This document shows, piece by piece, positions 1 to 6,312 of a DNA stretch of 6,371 nt; within the stretch, counting starts at the first letter, position 1; every line of letters starts with the position of its first letter. Source of the stretch: Candidatus Aminicenantota bacterium. GTDB taxonomy: Bacteria > Acidobacteriota > Aminicenantia > JAMOAD01. Under the pieces are notes generated by a model that worked only from the letters and a program-made list of their open reading frames with translations, did not search any database and was not told where the DNA came from. Location: assembly GCA_027070475.1 (NCBI GenBank), contig JALXDT010000128.1, forward strand, positions 1-6,371. Reading direction: 5' to 3'. Both the position numbers and the translations under genes were made by a program.

Positions 1-647
1 AGAGATTTTCTTTTTATAGTGTTATTTATGTACTCAACCATTTTTTTATAATCATATCCTCTCTTTTCAATATCCTCTTTAAACAAACGGTACAATTTAT
101 AATAATAAAATTCCGGATAAACAGTATCCTTAAATTCCTTATAATCTTTTCCACTAAGAAAAACTTCACTCATAGCCACACTAAAGGTATCTGAAACCAT
201 AACACCTTTTATATGATCTGGAGGATAGGTAACAAACCAATGCAAAACAATACTTGACTCATTATAACTATCAAAGATTTCCCATATCGAGGGAACTCTC
301 TTTTCAGCATTAGAGTAGGGGACTTTAATATTATTTTCCTTTACAAAGAGCCAATCAACTATTCCATGTTTAACCATCGTATCTCCGGTAGCTATGCTTG
401 TCCAAACTACAGCTGAAAGCGTTGGTTTAAAAGTTTTAAGTTTTGCCCATGCAGATTCTTCTTTTAATTTTTTAAAAAACTTTAGTTTCCCTTGCTTTAT
501 TAAAGGATCGATGATATCCCAATCCGCTCCATCAAGTCCTAAAATATATATTTTGGGATTCTTGGGAATTTTTTCCTTTTTATTGCACGCAGAAATAAAA
601 AAAACAAGAAAACTGATTAAAATAAGTAATACTATTTTTTTCTTCAT
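1..647 (-). CDS. Alkaline-phosphatase-superfamily (type I phosphodiesterase-like) lipoprotein, C-terminus cut by window edge
   Basis: The 215 visible codons begin with a lipoprotein signal: a Lys-rich start (MKKK), a hydrophobic stretch at residues 5-20 and the lipobox ISA-C with Cys21 as the lipidation site. After a short linker comes the strand and metal-ligand motif YILGLDGADWD (D39). The PTLSAVVWTSIATG block (residues 75-88) follows; by alignment to nucleotide pyrophosphatase/phosphodiesterases, Ser78 sits at the catalytic nucleophile position. This is the N-terminal half of the type I phosphodiesterase fold. The remaining metal ligands (usually Asp/His) would lie beyond the left edge. 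The protein probably hydrolyses a phosphate mono- or diester outside the cytoplasmic membrane; the substrate cannot be told. The start is ATG at 647, preceded by an AGAGAGGAT ribosome site and an extended -10 promoter. The 133-nt gap to the gene upstream suggests separate or supplemented transcription. Family assignment is firm, function is not. Confidence 0.85.
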   Translation of the reverse strand, partial: MKKKIVLLILISFLVFFISACNKKEKIPKNPKIYILGLDGADWDIIDPLIKQGKLKFFKKLKEESAWAKLKTFKPTLSAVVWTSIATGDTMVKHGIVDWLFVKENNIKVPYSNAEKRVPSIWEIFDSYNESSIVLHWFVTYPPDHIKGVMVSDTFSVAMSEVFLSGKDYKEFKDTVYPEFYYYKLYRLFKEDIEKRGYDYKKMVEYINNTIKRKS

Positions 648-669
648 TTTATCCTCTCTTTTAAGAAGG

Positions 670-699
670 ATTATATCATATATATCAAATTAATATAAA
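670..699 (-). promoter_or_regulatory. Extended -10 promoter for the phosphodiesterase-like lipoprotein gene
   Basis: Read on the minus strand, TGATATAAT (678 to 670) is a perfect -10 hexamer with a TG extension. A weak -35, TTTATA (699 to 694), lies 18 bp upstream. Transcription would start near 663, about 16 nt before the ATG at 647, leaving just room for the ribosome binding site. The region is very AT-rich, so chance matches are possible. Confidence 0.5.
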
Positions 700-780
700 T
701 CAAATTTCCTTAAAAATACACAACCATTAAGTATTCCAATTATTCTACTTTAATAAAGTTCTCGTTATAGAGAATATTTT

Positions 781-1737
781 TTAGTGGGAAATCGGGTATA
801 TTTTCTCTCCCGCTTCAATAGGTATATCAAGAATATTTTCTGAAGGAGGATAAGAGCAATTCCAGACATGTGAATAATTACATAAGGGATTAAAAGCTTC
901 ATTAAAATCAAGGATAAAACTATCTCCCACAGTTTCCTTTATCTCAAGAAATCTTCCAGCTCCATAAGTGGTTTTTCCATTTGTCCTATCCTTAAAAGGA
1001 ATAAAGAGGTAAGCTTCCCCGGGTTTTTTAGATAAATCTTTTTTATAGGCAAAAAGGTGCTTTTTTTCACCTTTTATTTCAAAATCAATTCTTGCATATC
1101 TATAAAAAGTTTTAATAAGATTTTGACTTGTAATCATTTTCACCTTTTCCTTATCTCTCAATCTTATAAGCTTTGCTTTCACCCTATAATCCGGATTTGG
1201 AGGATAGTAAAATCTGTGTTTAAACTCCTTCACCTCCTTTTTCTCCGGATCAAAGGAGACCAGAACTAAACTTGAATCAAGGGGATAAACAAGAAAAGAA
1301 TACCTATCATATCTACACTTCAGATCATCCTCAAGAGAACTCCCTGATTCTATAATATTCCCTTTTTCCTTACATACAAAATTATTATCAAAAATTTTCA
1401 GATACCATTTGTTTGCTTTTTTAAAAACAGATATCAGAGCGCTATCTTTTCCCCTTTCGGAAAGCTCAAAATGACCGTTTTCGAACAAAACATAATTCAC
1501 CTTTTCCGGCGATGCTGTTAATCTGTCAAGTCCTGCTATCGGGGAAGTAGGAGATTTCTTAAACTCTTCATCCTCCTTAGCTCTTTTTTCAAGTAAATTT
1601 TTCCGCCATTGCTGAAGCTCCGGGGATAAAGGCTTTTTATGAAAATCTTTTTCTCCTTCTTTCTTATTGCAGACAAAGAAAGAAAAAATGGAAATAAAAA
1701 TAAAAAATAGTAAAAAAATTTTTAATACCCTCTTCAC
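781..1737 (-). CDS. DUF1684-family exported protein (possible lipoprotein)
   Basis: This 318-residue protein ends in the diagnostic DUF1684 blocks: LFIPFKDRTNGKTTYGAGRF (residues 244-263), LDFNEAFNPLC (276-286), then Cys294, YPPSEN (296-301) and IEAGEKIY (307-314). Its N-terminus is a signal sequence: basic MKRVLK, then a Phe/Ile-rich hydrophobic run to residue 22, followed by Cys23. The -3 to -1 residues are F-F-V, a poor lipobox, so it may be a non-standard lipoprotein or stay anchored by the uncleaved helix. Residues 36-62 are charged and probably helical, as is common before the conserved domain in this family. The biochemical role of DUF1684 is unknown. The start is GTG at 1737, one nucleotide after the pyrophosphatase stop, with a GAGGGGAGG ribosome site (1748-1756) embedded in that gene's last codons. 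It is the last gene of the packed operon. Confidence 0.85.
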   Translation of the reverse strand: MKRVLKIFLLFFIFISIFSFFVCNKKEGEKDFHKKPLSPELQQWRKNLLEKRAKEDEEFKKSPTSPIAGLDRLTASPEKVNYVLFENGHFELSERGKDSALISVFKKANKWYLKIFDNNFVCKEKGNIIESGSSLEDDLKCRYDRYSFLVYPLDSSLVLVSFDPEKKEVKEFKHRFYYPPNPDYRVKAKLIRLRDKEKVKMITSQNLIKTFYRYARIDFEIKGEKKHLFAYKKDLSKKPGEAYLFIPFKDRTNGKTTYGAGRFLEIKETVGDSFILDFNEAFNPLCNYSHVWNCSYPPSENILDIPIEAGEKIYPISH

Positions 1738-1738
1738 T

Positions 1739-3394
1739 TTACTTTTTCCTCCCCTCTATTATGATTTCTCCTAACTTTACAATAAAATCTTTTTTCCTTG
1801 AAAGAACACCATTGAGAATAAAAATATTCTTCTCTTTTTCTTCCACTAAAAAGGCTTTTTTAATAATTTCTTTATCTCCCCAGGTCCATATTTCAGAAAA
1901 TCCTCTGAAAGGATTGGATAGCATCAAACAAATAATTGTAAAATCCCCCTTTTCTTTTAAAAATTTCATTTCTTTAAAAATCTCATTCTTCCTTGCATAA
2001 AGAGGAGTAAAATCTCCGCTTATTATCTGACCAATGCCTATTTTACTGTTTCCGATAGTAAATATTTTAAAATCTTTTCTTATTATTTCATCTGGTTTTA
2101 ACTTCTGGAAATCATTGTTTGCTTCAATTATTTCCCTTGCGAAATTATCAGGATTAATGTTCAACAATTTAGACAGGTATTTTACTATTCTTCTGTCTCT
2201 TTTCGTGGTCGTAGAGATTGTTAAATTCATTGTATCGGAAAGTATACCCCCTAAAAGAATACCTGCAATTTTTTCTGGTATTTTTATCTTTCTTTTTAGA
2301 TAAAATTCAGCCACCAGAGTGGAAGTGCTTCCAATTGGTTCCACATGAAAGAGAATTGGCTTCAGAGTGGAGACATCTCCTATTCTATGATGGTCTATCA
2401 CCTCTATTATATCCGCTTCTTCTATCCCATCCACTGCCTGACTCAATTCATTATGATCAACAAGAATCACTTTCTTTCTTTTAAAATTAATAAGGTCTGT
2501 TCTTGTTAAGATACCTACCAATCTTCCCGAAAAATCTATGACAAGAACTCCCCTATAGCGTGAATGCAAGATTTTTTCTTTCACCTCTTCCACAGGATCA
2601 TAAAGAAAAACCTTTTCAAAATCTGTTCTCATATATTTTTTAGCTTGTATTGAGAGATCAATCATTTTTGATGTCGAATAGGTATCAAAAGGTGTGGATA
2701 TAAGCGTTATTTTCTTTTTAGAGGCATCCTTTATAAGATTCAATGGGATATATGGTGAACCGGTTAAAATAATAGCTCCAGGTTCTTTGTCCAGAATTTC
2801 AGATACAATATCAAGTCTATCCCCTATCAAAAGGATATCACCCTTTTTTATTTTCTTTATAATCCTCTCCTTACTGTTCGCTCCAATATAAACCTTTCCA
2901 TCTATTATTTTTTTCCCCATAGATAAAATCTTTCCTTTAAGAACTGTGGATAGAGTATTAACTTCCACCGGGGTTTCTCTTAGATCTATCCTCCCGATTC
3001 TTTCAACAAAACCTCTGGCAATGGCTGATTGAGGAACTATTCCAATAGGTTTTCCCTCCCTGTTTAAAAGGGGAACAAGTCTAATCTCATATTTCTTCAT
3101 AAGATCAACAACTTCTTTTAAAGAAGATTCTTCTGATGAAACCACGGGAGATTTTAAATTAAAATCAGAAACCGTGGGTTTAAGATTTTCTATTGTTTCA
3201 GGTTCCTTTGTATTAAACTTTTTAAGAATAAATCTGGTTTCACTATTTAAATTTCCAGCTTTTGCAGGAACATAGATATTATATTTATCAATCTTGTTTT
3301 TGTAATCAGCATACCCTATTGCAGAACAAATTGAATCACTATCAGGATTTTTATGACCAATAATATATATTTTTTCTTCCCCTCTTTTACTCAT
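1739..3394 (-). CDS. ppaC: Manganese-dependent (family II, DHH) inorganic pyrophosphatase with regulatory CBS-DRTGG-CBS insert
   Basis: The 551-residue cytoplasmic enzyme hydrolyses PPi to two phosphates. The DHH catalytic domain starts with GHKNPDSDS (residues 13-21; ligands H14, D18, D20). It is interrupted by a regulatory insert of about 240 residues: CBS1 (about 72-128), a DRTGG-like domain (about 145-255) and CBS2 (about 262-305). The catalytic domain then resumes with LVDHNE (311-316; D313, H314) and IDHHRIGD (333-340; D335, H336, H337). A DHHA2 domain runs from about 420 to the end and carries the substrate-binding SRKK motif (532-535). No expected metal or substrate residue is missing. 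In characterised relatives the CBS pair binds AMP/ADP (inhibitory) or ATP (activating), and DRTGG-bearing forms respond to diadenosine polyphosphates; by homology the same is likely here. ATG at 3394 lies one nucleotide after the aminopeptidase stop with only a weak ribosome site, suggesting translational coupling. Confidence 0.95.
   Translation of the reverse strand: MSKRGEEKIYIIGHKNPDSDSICSAIGYADYKNKIDKYNIYVPAKAGNLNSETRFILKKFNTKEPETIENLKPTVSDFNLKSPVVSSEESSLKEVVDLMKKYEIRLVPLLNREGKPIGIVPQSAIARGFVERIGRIDLRETPVEVNTLSTVLKGKILSMGKKIIDGKVYIGANSKERIIKKIKKGDILLIGDRLDIVSEILDKEPGAIILTGSPYIPLNLIKDASKKKITLISTPFDTYSTSKMIDLSIQAKKYMRTDFEKVFLYDPVEEVKEKILHSRYRGVLVIDFSGRLVGILTRTDLINFKRKKVILVDHNELSQAVDGIEEADIIEVIDHHRIGDVSTLKPILFHVEPIGSTSTLVAEFYLKRKIKIPEKIAGILLGGILSDTMNLTISTTTKRDRRIVKYLSKLLNINPDNFAREIIEANNDFQKLKPDEIIRKDFKIFTIGNSKIGIGQIISGDFTPLYARKNEIFKEMKFLKEKGDFTIICLMLSNPFRGFSEIWTWGDKEIIKKAFLVEEKEKNIFILNGVLSRKKDFIVKLGEIIIEGRKK
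3139..3181. repeat. Nested inverted repeat inside the pyrophosphatase gene
   Basis: An outer arm AAACCACGG (3139-3147) pairs with CCGTGG-G-TTT (3172-3181) with one bulged base. Inside lies a perfect inverted repeat, GATTTTAA (3150-3157) with TTAAAATC (3159-3166) around a single A. It encodes the linker just before CBS domain 1. It could fold in mRNA but may simply be a chance arrangement in coding sequence. Confidence 0.35.
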
Positions 3395-3395
3395 T

Positions 3396-4763
3396 TCAAA
3401 GATCTTTTAAAAATTCCACAGTAAGTCTTACACCAAACCCTGTAGCTCCTTTCAAACCGAAAAAGTTTCCTTTATCAAAGTAAACAGGTCCTGCAATATC
3501 AAGGTGAAGCCATTTTGTTTTTTCAATAAATTCCTTTAAAAATAGAGCTGCCTTAATTGTACCTCCCCCTGTTCCATATCCAGTGTTTTTCACATCAGCT
3601 ATATCAGACTTTACATCCTTTTCATAAAAATCAGGGAGGGGAAGTTCCCATAGAGGCTCCTGAATATTCCAGCTTATATCATACATTCTTTTTAAAGCCT
3701 TTTTATCTGTTCCCAAAATTGCAGCAATCTTTGTTCCCAGAGCAGTGATACAGGATCCTGTAAGTGTTGCATAATCAATTATAAGATCAGCTCCCTCCTC
3801 CTCAGCAAGAGAAAGAGCATCAGCCAAAATCAACCTCCCTTCTGCATCAGTATGCCTTATTTCCACTGTTTTTCCATTATAAATTTTTACAATATCTCCC
3901 TGTTTATAGGACCTGGGACCTGGCATATTTTCTACAGTGGGAATATAACCCTTTATTCTAATCGGTAATTTAAGTTTTGAAGCAAGTTTAATCACACCTA
4001 AAACCACTGCTCCACCACTCATATCAATTTTCATATCTTCCATAGCAGAATAAGGTTTAACATTAAGGCCTCCAGAATCAAAGGTGACTGCTTTTCCCAC
4101 AAGAGCAATAGTTTTATTATATTTTTCTGGTAAATATTCAATCTTTATAAGTCGGGGTTCATAAGCACCACCTCTGCCAACAGCAAGAATTCCTCCAAAA
4201 CCTTTATTAATTAATTCTTTTCCTTTATAAATCCTTACTTTAAACTCTCTAAATTCATTTTTAATAATCTTCTCCAAACTTTCAGGATTAATCTCATCTG
4301 CTCCTGCATTTATAAGATCTCTTACAAAATTTATTGCTGATAAGTACTCATCAACAACTTTGCTCTTTTTTGTAAAAACAAAAGATACCTCATCTTTTTC
4401 CTTTTTCTTCTCCTTTTTTCTTTCAAAACGATAATTTAAGAGAGAAGAAAAAAGGGAAATTTCAAAATTATAATCAAGAGGAAGTTTCCTAAGATTTTTT
4501 TCAAAAACTTTAATCTTCTCAATCTTTAAAGTTTTAACTATCTCTCTTACCTTTAAAATAGCTTCCCTTAAAATAAAAACATCTACTTTTTTCCTTTTCA
4601 CCAATGAGTAAAAAATAATCCATCTATTCCCATCCTTTGTAATTAAATAATCACCCTTTTTATTTTTAAACTTACTTCCCCTTTTTGCTGAACGAAAAAT
4701 GTTTTCCAATTTTTTTTCTGGAATACTTTCCCCCTTGAATGAAAAAACAAGAACAGCTTTCAT
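3396..4763 (-). CDS. pepA: Leucyl aminopeptidase, peptidase family M17
   Basis: This 455-residue cytosolic aminopeptidase uses two metals to remove N-terminal residues from peptides; family members are normally hexamers. Residues 1-130 are a variable N-terminal domain ending in a very Lys-rich stretch (114-135). The catalytic domain contains VGKAVTFDSGGLNVKP (222-237), KIDMSGG (245-251), HTDAEGRL (304-311), YATLTGS (331-337) and GATGFGV near the C-terminus (439-445). By comparison with E. coli PepA, metal ligands are K224, D229, D247, D306 and E308, and catalytic residues K236 and R310. All are present. The usual NTDAEGRL signature begins with His304 instead of Asn. It is shorter than E. coli PepA (503 aa) because of the smaller N-terminal domain. 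The start at 4763 has an excellent AAGGAGGAG site (4767-4775), 16 nt after the fusion gene's stop. Exact peptide preference is unknown; some M17 proteins also bind DNA, but nothing here shows that. Confidence 0.93.
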   Translation of the reverse strand: MKAVLVFSFKGESIPEKKLENIFRSAKRGSKFKNKKGDYLITKDGNRWIIFYSLVKRKKVDVFILREAILKVREIVKTLKIEKIKVFEKNLRKLPLDYNFEISLFSSLLNYRFERKKEKKKEKDEVSFVFTKKSKVVDEYLSAINFVRDLINAGADEINPESLEKIIKNEFREFKVRIYKGKELINKGFGGILAVGRGGAYEPRLIKIEYLPEKYNKTIALVGKAVTFDSGGLNVKPYSAMEDMKIDMSGGAVVLGVIKLASKLKLPIRIKGYIPTVENMPGPRSYKQGDIVKIYNGKTVEIRHTDAEGRLILADALSLAEEEGADLIIDYATLTGSCITALGTKIAAILGTDKKALKRMYDISWNIQEPLWELPLPDFYEKDVKSDIADVKNTGYGTGGGTIKAALFLKEFIEKTKWLHLDIAGPVYFDKGNFFGLKGATGFGVRLTVEFLKDL

Positions 4764-4766
4764 ATT

Positions 4767-4775
4767 CTCCTCCTT
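4767..4775 (-). promoter_or_regulatory. Strong ribosome binding site of pepA
   Basis: On the minus strand AAGGAGGAG lies 5 nt (measured from AGGAGG) before the ATG at 4763, in the 16-nt gap after the fusion gene's TAA stop. It is the best ribosome site in the operon and fixes the pepA start. Confidence 0.8.
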
Positions 4776-4779
4776 AAAT

Positions 4780-6159
4780 TTAGATATTTAAATAATAAAA
4801 GGGAGGAATGATTGAACCTTCCTTTATTTTTAATCCAGATCTTAAATAATTGAAAGGATAAATTATTGAATCATTACCAATATCCACACCAAATTCCACA
4901 AAAGTATTTTCAGGTGAAACAAAGGTTATCCCCTTTTTTACAAACTTATTGATATTTTTCCTGTTAAAATAAGAAATAGCTTCAATTAGCTCTTCTCTTG
5001 TATTTATTCCTTTTGTTATTTCTCTTTTCTCTGTCCAAAAAATCCCAACTTCACCTCCGTCAGCTGCAAGGAAATTTATTGCATCGGGTAAGAAATATTC
5101 ACCCTTCGGATTATTGTTATCAATCTTTTGTAAGTAAGGAAGAATTTTATCCCACTTAAAAAGAAAAATTGAAGAGCTTACCTCTTTTATCTTTAACTCT
5201 TCCTCAGTAGCTACAATCTCCTCAACAAGTTTTACAAATTTGCCATTTTCATCCTTAACTATTCTTCCATAGGGAGGAGGGTTATCAAAGTCAGTTGTTA
5301 TTATTGAGACATCATAGTCCCCTTGTTTGTGAAAATCAAAAAATTCTTTTACTGTCTCTGTATCAAGATAGGGATTATCTCCCACTGTAACTAAAACATC
5401 CCCTTTATAATTTTTTAGAAGAGGTATGGCTGATTTTACAGCATCTCCAGTTCCAAGAGGTTCTTTTTGTAAAGCGTATTCTACACTTTCATTAAAGAGA
5501 TTCTTAAGGAGCTTCTGATTATGTTCTCCTGTAATTAAGATAATTCTTTTTGCTTCCGCTTCTTTGAATGCCTCCACAGGAAATCTGATTACTTCTCTTC
5601 CCAGAATTTTATGTAACAGCTTATTTGTTTTTGATTTCATGCGAGTTCCAATACCCCCCGCCATAATCAAACCGATGAAACTACTCCTTTTCTGGTTAAT
5701 TTTAAGACCTACTGTAAGATAAAAAATATTTTTTTCATTATCTTCAAATTCCAGCTCTTCAATCTCAAGACCAGGTTTGTAAAAAACTTCATGTTTAAAT
5801 CCTTCAATTATAGTTGGAGGTGTTATCTTAGAATCAAACCCCTGTTCTACAATCTTGTTTCTCGCCTGCCCAATAATAAGATTTGCTATCTCTCCTATTG
5901 CATCTCTTGCATCATAATCAATCTCTGTTTTCTCTTCCATAAGCATTGCAGAAGCTATCTTTAATGCAAGTTCTTTTTTAAAACTAATAGTAACTGTTCC
6001 CTGAACTTCACCTATCAAACCTATAATTGCAGAAATATATACATCCTTATCCTTGGAAACCCCTTTCCTCTCCCCTCTAAGCTCAGGTTTTAGAGAAGAA
6101 AATTGTTCAATATTTGTTTTAACACTTTCAATAAAAAAATCAATAAACTTTCTTTCCAT
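4780..6159 (-). CDS. Fusion protein: CheX-like phosphatase domain plus GlmU-type nucleotidyltransferase lacking the acetyltransferase domain
   Basis: From the ATG at 6159 the protein has 459 residues. Residues 1 to about 154 form a CheX-like domain with the family signature D86-x3-E90-x2-N93-x21-P115 (DAIGEIAN, then ITPP); in CheX, the Glu and Asn act in dephosphorylating CheY-P. After a short linker, residues 161 to about 400 match the GlmU pyrophosphorylase domain: IMAGGIGTRM (165-174), K180, LQKEPLGTGDAV (230-241), VGDNP (259-263, Mg ligand D261), YGRI (297-300), VEE (312-314), NNNPKGEYFLPDAI (348-361) and GIN (384-386, metal-ligand N386). This domain should make UDP-GlcNAc or a related nucleotide sugar plus PPi. 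Only the first one or two coils of the left-handed beta-helix follow (about 415-454) before a clean stop, so the acetyltransferase active site is absent. There is no signal peptide, so it is cytosolic. A longer reading from an ATG at 6198 is rejected because it overlaps the -10 promoter and would translate through the ribosome site. Domain calls are firm; the combined role is unknown. Confidence 0.9.
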   Translation of the reverse strand: MERKFIDFFIESVKTNIEQFSSLKPELRGERKGVSKDKDVYISAIIGLIGEVQGTVTISFKKELALKIASAMLMEEKTEIDYDARDAIGEIANLIIGQARNKIVEQGFDSKITPPTIIEGFKHEVFYKPGLEIEELEFEDNEKNIFYLTVGLKINQKRSSFIGLIMAGGIGTRMKSKTNKLLHKILGREVIRFPVEAFKEAEAKRIILITGEHNQKLLKNLFNESVEYALQKEPLGTGDAVKSAIPLLKNYKGDVLVTVGDNPYLDTETVKEFFDFHKQGDYDVSIITTDFDNPPPYGRIVKDENGKFVKLVEEIVATEEELKIKEVSSSIFLFKWDKILPYLQKIDNNNPKGEYFLPDAINFLAADGGEVGIFWTEKREITKGINTREELIEAISYFNRKNINKFVKKGITFVSPENTFVEFGVDIGNDSIIYPFNYLRSGLKIKEGSIIPPFYYLNI

Positions 6160-6168
6160 TATAATTTT

Positions 6169-6174
6169 CCTCCT
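6169..6174 (-). promoter_or_regulatory. Ribosome binding site deciding the start of the fusion gene
   Basis: A perfect AGGAGG on the minus strand sits 9 nt before the ATG at 6159. The alternative in-frame ATG at 6198 has no such site and lies upstream of the predicted transcription start near 6177. The 459-residue product is therefore preferred over the 472-residue one. Confidence 0.85.
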
Positions 6175-6183
6175 AAATACTGA

Positions 6184-6213
6184 ATTATAGCATAGCAAAA
6201 ATAAATTTGTAAT
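6184..6213 (-). promoter_or_regulatory. Extended -10 promoter of the minus-strand operon
   Basis: On the minus strand TGCTATAAT (6192 to 6184) gives a consensus -10 with TG extension. ATTACA (6213 to 6208) is a -35 matching four of six positions with an 18-bp spacer. The predicted start near 6177 leaves an untranslated leader of about 18 nt before the ATG at 6159. No operator or riboswitch fits in so short a leader. Confidence 0.65.
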
Positions 6214-6226
6214 AATCTCAAATTAT

Positions 6227-6242
6227 GGGAAAATAATTTCCC
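6227..6242. repeat. Small inverted repeat between divergent promoters
   Basis: GGGAAA (6227-6232) and TTTCCC (6237-6242) form a perfect 6-bp inverted repeat around ATAA. It lies between the operon promoter and the tRNA promoter and does not overlap the core elements of either. It could be a protein-binding site, but such short symmetry also arises by chance in AT-rich spacers. Confidence 0.3.
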
Positions 6243-6270
6243 CCGTATAGGAAGTTGTTTTTTCAAAATA

Positions 6271-6299
6271 TTGACAAAATTTAAAGGATTTGATATTAA
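6271..6299 (+). promoter_or_regulatory. Promoter of the tRNA-Gly gene
   Basis: A perfect -35 TTGACA (6271-6276) is followed after 17 bp by TATTAA (6294-6299), matching four of six -10 positions. The predicted start near 6306 is about 7 nt before the mature tRNA 5' end, a typical arrangement for a tRNA gene. It diverges from the minus-strand operon promoter. Confidence 0.7.
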
Positions 6300-6312
6300 T
6301 TAGTAAATTTCC

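Noticed and set aside
394..693. Plus-strand ORF of 99 codons
   Set aside because: It is antisense to the phosphodiesterase-like lipoprotein, which has a signal peptide, family motifs, a promoter and a ribosome site. The plus frame has no recognisable domain.
747..774. Possible terminator after the DUF1684 gene: hairpins ACTTT/AAAGT (747-759) and TTCTC/GAGAA (759-774)
   Set aside because: The stems are only 5 bp, AT-rich and overlapping. On the minus strand no T-tract follows, and the T-rich side faces the plus strand, where no gene ends.
2034..2484. Overlapping plus-strand ORFs opposite the pyrophosphatase, and similar ones at 1057-1269, 1761-2000, 2694-2891 and 3557-3748
   Set aside because: All are shadows of well-conserved minus-strand genes. 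They give low-complexity hydrophobic translations and lie opposite conserved motifs.
4780..6159. The CheX/GlmU join as a frameshift or assembly artefact
   Set aside because: The frame is continuous, both domains are complete at the junction, and no stop, start or ribosome site lies between them. Artefact cannot be fully excluded without reads.
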